A DNA stretch of 64,000 bases, taken from contig NZ_CP120210.1 in NCBI RefSeq assembly GCF_029369745.1, positions 7,936,001-8,000,000 on the forward strand. The letters run 5' to 3'. This DNA comes from Amycolatopsis sp. QT-25 (GTDB taxonomy: Bacteria; Actinomycetota; Actinomycetes; Mycobacteriales; Pseudonocardiaceae). The stretch's first letter is position 1. Every line of letters begins with the position of its first letter. Below are positions 59,697-64,000 of the stretch, piece by piece. The notes below the pieces were generated by a model that was not told where the DNA came from, searched no databases, and saw nothing but the letters and a program-made list of their open reading frames with translations. A program made the position numbers and the translations under genes.

Positions 59697-60356
59697 GTGA
59701 CAGCTGCAGCTCCAACGGACGCGGATCTCATCGCGGCGCATGCCGCCGGCGACCCGCGCGCGTTCAGTGAACTGGTCCAGCGACATCGAGACCGCATGTG
59801 GGCGGTGGCCCTGCGCACCTTGCGGGATCCGGAAGAAGCCGCGGACGCCCTGCAGGACGCGTTCATCTCCGCGTTCCGAGCAGCGGGCAATTTCAGAGCA
59901 GAATCGCAGGTGACGACGTGGTTGCACCGCATCGTCGTCAACGCCTGCCTCGACCGCATCCGGCGGGGCAAGGCCAGGCCGACCGTTCCGCTGCCCGAGA
60001 CCGGGCAGTTCAACGAACCCGCCTCCCCGCGGGACTCGATGTCCGAGCGTGAGACGAGCCTCGTCGTCAAGGAAGCTCTCGACCAGCTCCCCGAAGAGCA
60101 ACGTGCCCCGATCGTGTTGGTCGACGTGGAGGGATACTCCGTGGCCGAGACGGCGAAGATGCTCGGTATCGCGGAAGGCACGGTCAAGAGCAGATGTGCC
60201 CGAGGTCGCGGAAAGCTCGCGAAGGTTCTCGGACATCTACGGAACCCCGATGCGATTGCGAACGTCCCAACTCACGAAAGCAAACGAGAGCGCGCTACCC
60301 CGCAACGGGGTGCCAGGCGTCCTCAGGGCACGCCGGGTGACGGGGAGGGACGATGA
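59697..60356 (+). CDS. sigM: ECF RNA polymerase sigma factor SigM
   Basis: 219 aa. Region 2 (about 10-80) has AFSELVQRHRDRMWAVALRTLRDPEEAADALQDAFI (by position), including the DALQDAF core; region 4 (about 125-180) has LDQLPEEQRAPIVLVDVEGYSVAETAKMLGIAEGTVKSR (by position), the usual ECF DNA-binding helix. GTG start. The stop overlaps the start of the anti-sigma gene (ATGA). Gene order with murJ upstream and trxB downstream identifies it as the SigM of mycobacteria/streptomycetes. Confidence 0.92.
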   Translation: MTAAAPTDADLIAAHAAGDPRAFSELVQRHRDRMWAVALRTLRDPEEAADALQDAFISAFRAAGNFRAESQVTTWLHRIVVNACLDRIRRGKARPTVPLPETGQFNEPASPRDSMSERETSLVVKEALDQLPEEQRAPIVLVDVEGYSVAETAKMLGIAEGTVKSRCARGRGKLAKVLGHLRNPDAIANVPTHESKRERATPQRGARRPQGTPGDGEGR

Positions 60357-61138
60357 CAGACGAGAGCAGGGGGATCGGTGGGACCGTCGGTCCGCCGTGG
60401 TCTGTCGATGTGCTCGCCGACCTGCACGCGGGTGTGCTGGACGAGCGAGAGGCGGCCGAACTGTGGCCGCTGGTGAACGCCGACCCCGCAGCATCGGCGA
60501 TCATCGAAGCACTTGAAGCGACCACAGCCGACCTCGCGGAACTCGCGAACGAGCCGGTCGCTCCGATGCCCGCGGAGTTCGCGGCCCGGCTCGACGCCGC
60601 GCTGGCCGCCGAGATGCGAGTGTCGCCTGCGTTTCAAGGCGCATTTGAAGGGCCGCGGGAACAGGCCGCCCCGGTGGTGGACCTCGCGGCCGCACGGCGG
60701 CGGCGGAACAAGCGGATCGGCTGGGGCGCCGGGATAGCGACCGTGGCCGCGGCGGCCATCGCCGCCGTCGCGATCGTCGTGCCCACCACGCAGCAGTCGA
60801 CACCGGGCGGCGTCGCGCAGCCACCTCCAACCCCCACCGGCCCTTCGGTCGGCGGAGACGGCGGAGGAGCCGAAGCGCTCGTCGGCAAGGCGATCGGCGT
60901 GCGCGACTTCGGCTCGCTGAAGACCGAAGAGCGGCTCGACGCCTGTGTCGCCGCGGCCGGTATGGACGCGGACGTCCGGCCGGAGGGCATCCGGCCGGTG
61001 AACGTCGCGGGCAAGGACGGTGTGATGGCGATCTACACCACAGGCAAACTCGCCCAGTTCCGCATCGTCGCCTTCGGGGCCGATTGCGGCCCTGGCAACC
61101 CGGCGATCCTGTTCGACAAAATCATCGGACAGAAGTAG
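60353..61138 (+). CDS. Anti-sigma-M factor RsmA-like
   Basis: 261 aa. N-terminal anti-sigma helices (about 15-80; LADLHAGVLDEREAAELWPLVNADP), a single membrane helix at about 125-145 (AGIATVAAAAIAAVAIVV) and an extracytoplasmic C-terminal domain with a conserved Cys pair (LDACVAAAG and GADCGPG). No zinc-binding HxxxCxxC motif in the N-terminal part. Overlaps sigM by 4 bp, so it should hold SigM at the membrane. Followed by a strong terminator-like hairpin. Confidence 0.85.
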   Translation: MTDESRGIGGTVGPPWSVDVLADLHAGVLDEREAAELWPLVNADPAASAIIEALEATTADLAELANEPVAPMPAEFAARLDAALAAEMRVSPAFQGAFEGPREQAAPVVDLAAARRRRNKRIGWGAGIATVAAAAIAAVAIVVPTTQQSTPGGVAQPPPTPTGPSVGGDGGGAEALVGKAIGVRDFGSLKTEERLDACVAAAGMDADVRPEGIRPVNVAGKDGVMAIYTTGKLAQFRIVAFGADCGPGNPAILFDKIIGQK

Positions 61139-61157
61139 CCGACCGAAACCTCACTGA

Positions 61158-61199
61158 TCCCTTGCTCCCCACCAGCCCCAGTTCAGGGGGAGCGAGGGA
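61158..61199 (+). terminator. Hairpin terminator after the sigM operon
   Basis: TCCCTTGCTCCCC (61158-61170) pairs with GGGGAGCGAGGGA (61187-61199), 13 pairs including one G-U, loop 16 nt, followed by CCTTTGCT. It lies 19 bp after the anti-sigma gene. Its right arm belongs to the dispersed 20-bp repeat. Confidence 0.6.
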
Positions 61200-61207
61200 C
61201 CTTTGCT
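61188..61207 (+). repeat. Dispersed 20-bp repeat, copy C
   Basis: GGGAGCGAGGGACCTTTGCT, one base different from copies A (10650) and B (44051). Like copy A it is followed at once by a hairpin. Confidence 0.8.
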
Positions 61208-61213
61208 GTCGCG

Positions 61214-61241
61214 CCGGCTTTCTAGCGGCGCTAGAGGTCGG
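61214..61241. terminator. Second hairpin between rsmA and trxB
   Basis: CCGGCTTTCTAG and CTAGAGGTCGG form an 11-pair stem with one bulge and loop CGGCG. Adjacent to repeat copy C. Confidence 0.45.
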
Positions 61242-61287
61242 ATCTCCGCCGGTGCACACGGCGGGAGAAAGTAGCGCCGGTCACCAC

Positions 61288-61314
61288 GGGAACACCGGCC
61301 CCTACGATCGTGTT
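61288..61314 (+). promoter_or_regulatory. SigR/SigH-type promoter of trxBA
   Basis: GGGAAC (61288-61293), 18 bp, GTT (61312-61314). This fits the SigR/SigH consensus GGAA(C/T)-N17-19-GTT used for thioredoxin genes under thiol-oxidative stress. Located 39 bp before the trxB start. Confidence 0.7.
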
Positions 61315-61352
61315 GAGCCTGGTGAACAGGTCACTACGAGCGGAGGTCACGG

Positions 61353-62348
61353 GTGGCTGCCGAGGAGATCAGGAATCTGATCATTGTGGGATCGGGTCCT
61401 GCGGGTTACACCGCCGCTGTCTACGCGGCACGAGCGCAGCTCGAACCGCTGGTGTTCGAGGGCACCCAGTTCGGCGGTGCGTTGATGACGACGACGGAGG
61501 TCGAGAACTTCCCCGGCTTCCGCGAAGGCATCCAGGGCCCCGACCTCATGGAAGAGATGCGCGAGCAGGCCAAGCGTTTCGGCGCCGATCTGCGCCAGGA
61601 GGACGTCGAGTCCGTCGAGCTGACCGGGGACGTCAAGTACGTCGTCGCGAACGGCAACCGCTACGCGGCCCGCGCGGTCGTGCTCTCGATGGGCGCCGCG
61701 GCCCGCTACCTGAACGTGCCCGGCGAGCAGGAGCTGCTCGGCCGCGGTGTTTCGGCCTGCGCCACCTGCGACGGCTTCTTCTTCCGTGACCACGACATCG
61801 TGGTCGCCGGCGGCGGCGACTCCGCGATGGAGGAGGCGACCTTCCTGACGAAGTTCGCCAAGTCCGTCACGATCGTCCACCGTCGTGAGGAGTTCCGCGC
61901 CTCCAAGATCATGCTGGAGCGTGCCCGCGAGAACGAGAAGATCAAGTGGGCGCTCAACAAGCAGATCACCGGGGTCGAGGGTGAAGGCAAGGTCGAGGGC
62001 CTCAAGCTCAAGGACACGGTGACCGGCGAGGAGTCGAAGCTGGACGTCACCGGGTTCTTCGTCGCGATCGGTCACGATCCGCGCAGCGAACTGGTGCGCG
62101 GTCAGGTGGACCTCGACGAGGACGGTTACGTGCTCACCCAGGGCCGGACCTCGTACACGAACCTTCCCGGTGTCTTCGCGGCGGGCGACCTGGTCGACCG
62201 CACGTACCGGCAGGCGATCACCGCCGCGGGCTCGGGCTGCGCCGCGGCGATCGACGCGGAACGATGGCTCGCGGAGCACGCCGGCGTCGAGACCGCCCAG
62301 GAAACCCCTGAGCTGGTCGGCGGCGGCTACGGCGCCACCATCAACTGA
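61353..62348 (+). CDS. trxB: Thioredoxin reductase
   Basis: 331-aa NADPH-dependent flavoenzyme that reduces thioredoxin. FAD motif IIVGSGPAGYTAAVYAAR (10-27), redox-active CATC at residues 136-139 (SACATCDGFF), NADPH motif VVAGGGDSAMEEA, and C-terminal FAD motif GVFAAGDLVDRTYRQAITAAGSG (by position about 272-294). Length typical. GTG 61353 has GAGCGGAGG upstream. Next gene trxA begins 41 bp later with the same promoter. Actinobacterial equivalent: trxB2. Confidence 0.96.
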   Translation: MAAEEIRNLIIVGSGPAGYTAAVYAARAQLEPLVFEGTQFGGALMTTTEVENFPGFREGIQGPDLMEEMREQAKRFGADLRQEDVESVELTGDVKYVVANGNRYAARAVVLSMGAAARYLNVPGEQELLGRGVSACATCDGFFFRDHDIVVAGGGDSAMEEATFLTKFAKSVTIVHRREEFRASKIMLERARENEKIKWALNKQITGVEGEGKVEGLKLKDTVTGEESKLDVTGFFVAIGHDPRSELVRGQVDLDEDGYVLTQGRTSYTNLPGVFAAGDLVDRTYRQAITAAGSGCAAAIDAERWLAEHAGVETAQETPELVGGGYGATIN

Positions 62349-62389
62349 CTTTGCCCGCACCGGAGTTTCACCACCCAGAAGGAGACACC

Positions 62390-62713
62390 ATGGCCAACAC
62401 CGTGACGGTGACCGACAAGACGTTCGTCGACGACGTGCTGACGAGCGAGAAGCCCGTGCTGGTCGACTTCTGGGCCACCTGGTGCGGTCCGTGCAAGATG
62501 GTCGCCCCGGTGCTCGAGGAGATCGCCGCGGAGAACGGCGAGAAGCTGACCATCGCGAAGCTCGACATCGACGCCAACCCGAACACTGCGCGTGACTACC
62601 AGGTGATGTCGATCCCGACGCTGATCCTGTTCCAGGGCGGCAAGCCGGTGAAGCAGATCGTCGGCGCCAAGCCGAAGGCCGCGCTGCTGTCGGATCTCGC
62701 CGACGTCCTCTGA
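62390..62713 (+). CDS. trxA: Thioredoxin
   Basis: 107 aa. Active site WCGPCKM (Cys32, Cys35) in VDFWATWCGPCK, cis-Pro in MSIPTLILF. Cytoplasmic disulfide reductant recycled by the adjacent TrxB. ATG 62390 preceded by AGAAGGAG, 5 nt away; upstream in-frame ATG-like starts are not needed. A strong terminator follows at 62731. Confidence 0.96.
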   Translation: MANTVTVTDKTFVDDVLTSEKPVLVDFWATWCGPCKMVAPVLEEIAAENGEKLTIAKLDIDANPNTARDYQVMSIPTLILFQGGKPVKQIVGAKPKAALLSDLADVL

Positions 62714-62730
62714 TCTCGCGTTTCACCTGC

Positions 62731-62764
62731 CGAAACCCGGGGCCTGCCCAGGCTCCGGGTTTCG
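62731..62764 (+). terminator. Terminator after trxBA
   Basis: CGAAACCCGG pairs perfectly with CCGGGTTTCG, with an inner GCCTG/CAGGC stem in the loop. Located 17 bp after the trxA stop. Confidence 0.8.
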
Positions 62765-62798
62765 TCGTTCGGCAGACGGGGTAAATCACATCGTTACG

Positions 62799-62818
62799 GG
62801 AACGCCGGGACGCGTTCC
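62799..62818. promoter_or_regulatory. Inverted repeat upstream of cwlM
   Basis: GGAACGC-CGGGAC-GCGTTCC, 147 bp before the cwlM start. Operator or leader hairpin; no known consensus recognised. Confidence 0.35.
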
Positions 62819-62964
62819 ACGAACGGCCGCTTGACGGACCGACCGGGCCTCCGCGCTCACCGAGAGTTCACAGGGCACAATAGAGCACCGGGGTTCGCCC
62901 CGCAGGGTTTTCACAGTCGCGCATCGAGCTCGATCGGTGCCCCAAAGGGAAGAGCGAGGAGTGC

Positions 62965-64000
62965 ATGCGGGTACTCCGCCGCGGTGACGCCGGACCGGAC
63001 GTCGCCGAGATCAGGTCCACGCTGGCGGCGATGGAGCTGCTCCCGCCGGTGACCGAATCCGGGGAGTACGAGGTTTTCGACACGGCGATGGAACATGCCG
63101 TGCGGGCGTTCCAGCAGCGCCGTGGGCTCATCACCGACGGTCTGGTGGGTCCGGCGACCTACCAAGCGCTTCGCGGCGCCGGCTTCCACCTCGGCAGCCG
63201 CCCGTTGACCTACATGTTCTCCGCCCCCATGCAGGGCGACGACGTCTTCGCGCTGCAAGAGCGGCTGACCGAACTCGGTTTCGACGCCGGCCGCCCGGAC
63301 GGGCACTTCGGCCCCCAGACCGAACGCGCGCTCAAGACCTTCCAGCGGGACATGCGCCTGGTGGCCGACGGCATGTGCGGCCCGGCCACGATCCGCGAAC
63401 TGCACCGGCTCTCCTCGCCGCGGGCCCGCGGCGGCCGCCCCGTCTTCCTGCGCGAGCAGGAGCAGGTGCGGCAGGCGGGCCCTCGGCTGCGCGGCAAGCG
63501 CATCGTGATCGACCCCGGCCACGGCGGCGAGGACCTCGGTGTGGTGGCGAGCGGTCTGCGTGAGGCGGACATCGCCTGGGATCTCGCCCGGCGGCTCGAA
63601 GGCCGCATGCAGGCCACGGGCATGGAGGCGCTGATCTCGCGTGGCCCTAACCAGAGCCCGACCGAGGGCGAGCGGGCGAAGTTCGCGAACGAGGCGGGCG
63701 CGGACCTGTTCCTTTCGCTGCACAACGACAAGAACCCCTCGCCCAAGGCACAGGGGGTCGCGAGCTTCCACTTCGGTACCGGCAACGGCACCACGTCGAC
63801 CGTCGGTGAGCTGCTGGCGGGCTTCATCCAGCGCGAACTGGCCGCCCGCACCGGCATGCTCGACTGCCGCACGCATTACAAGACCTGGGAGATCTTCACC
63901 CGCACCCGCTGCCCCGCCGTGCGGATCGAGATCGGCTACCTGACCAACCCCGAAGACAGCCGCAAACTGGCGGACCCGGCCTTCCGCGACGTCGTCGCCG
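62965..64000 (+). CDS. cwlM: CwlM-like N-acetylmuramoyl-L-alanine amidase (runs off the window)
   Basis: First 345 residues of a protein cut by the window end. ATG 62965 is preceded by GAGCGAGGAG. Two peptidoglycan-binding domains (about 5-75 and 82-150; AVRAFQQRRGLITDGLVGPAT and ALKTFQRDMRLVADGMCGPAT) precede an amidase_3 domain from about residue 172 (IVIDPGHGGEDLG, READIAWDLA, DLFLSLHNDKN). In mycobacteria CwlM (Rv3915) is cytoplasmic, lacks a signal peptide, and when phosphorylated by PknB activates MurA. This protein also lacks a signal peptide, so the same regulatory role is likely. Confidence 0.9.
   Translation, partial: MRVLRRGDAGPDVAEIRSTLAAMELLPPVTESGEYEVFDTAMEHAVRAFQQRRGLITDGLVGPATYQALRGAGFHLGSRPLTYMFSAPMQGDDVFALQERLTELGFDAGRPDGHFGPQTERALKTFQRDMRLVADGMCGPATIRELHRLSSPRARGGRPVFLREQEQVRQAGPRLRGKRIVIDPGHGGEDLGVVASGLREADIAWDLARRLEGRMQATGMEALISRGPNQSPTEGERAKFANEAGADLFLSLHNDKNPSPKAQGVASFHFGTGNGTTSTVGELLAGFIQRELAARTGMLDCRTHYKTWEIFTRTRCPAVRIEIGYLTNPEDSRKLADPAFRDVVA

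Noticed and set aside
60000..64000. Replication origin near the right edge
   Set aside because: Gene order suggests oriC is close, but no cluster of DnaA boxes or dnaA/dnaN/parAB gene is in the window.

Overview
The window is high-GC actinobacterial chromosome, most likely Amycolatopsis or a close pseudonocardial relative. Evidence: almost every gene shows strong G/C third-position bias; many starts look leaderless (a TANNNT -10 box 6-7 nt before the start codon); type VII (ESX) secretion substrates are abundant; and the right end (52.8-64 kb) keeps the order known from the mycobacterial chromosome near oriC (pcnA/cca, NUDIX, DUF6049 protein, murJ, pseudokinase, sigM, anti-sigma, trxB, trxA, cwlM). 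The right edge therefore probably points toward parAB/oriC, which lies outside the window.

Layout. 0-5.3 kb: two exported proteins on the minus strand, one a 1326-aa protein of about 13 degenerate chaplin-like repeats followed by a Leu-Pro repeat tail. 5.5-8.5 kb: an AI-2E-type permease translationally coupled to a MacS-like sensor kinase and a NarL-type regulator. 8.5-10.3 kb: lipoprotein and DUF1707 protein, divergent. 10.3-13.3 kb: an eroded MFS gene, a terminator, ptsI with a DasR-type operator over its start, and a ribokinase. 13.6-20.8 kb: a first group of ESX-associated genes (YbaB-like, EspC-like, WXG100-type, EspG-like, DUF3558 lipoprotein). 20.8-28.8 kb: lipoprotein, TetR regulator, SDR, leuS with a Leu-rich leader peptide and terminator-like hairpin, phytase-like secreted protein, SdpI-like protein, YqgE. 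29.1-46.9 kb: a large polymorphic-toxin locus. 47-49.1 kb: methyltransferase and orphan sensor kinase. 49.3-51.3 kb: an AAA ATPase/DUF4276 (TOPRIM-like) pair between 27-bp direct repeats copied from the 3' end of cca. 51.3-64 kb: the conserved oriC-proximal cell-wall/redox block.

The most notable region is 29.1-46.9 kb. A YbaB-like gene and a WXG100 gene precede a 2504-aa ESX-type effector with a WXG-like head, membrane segment, long Pro-rich linker, two tandem [ADP-ribosyltransferase + papain-like deamidase/protease] units (the first papain-like copy has lost Cys and His), and a RelA/SpoT-like nucleotidyltransferase tail. It is followed by a small coupled candidate immunity gene, a TNT (NADase-type) protein, two chimeric Imm35-like/SseB-like/degenerate ADP-ribosylglycohydrolase proteins, one ADP-ribosylglycohydrolase with intact metal motifs, and a second TNT protein. 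This reads as a toxin/antidote cassette centred on NAD+ and ADP-ribose chemistry, where the intact hydrolase could reverse what the transferases add. No ESX machine components (EccB/C/D/E, MycP) are in the window, so these substrates must use a machine encoded elsewhere.

Regulatory sites that stand out: the DasR-like palindrome at ptsI, the leuS leader peptide with attenuator-like hairpins, a SigR/SigH-type promoter before trxBA, and a dispersed 20-bp sequence (GGGAGCAAGGGACCTTTGCT and variants) at 10.65, 44.05 (twice, inside a gene) and 61.19 kb.
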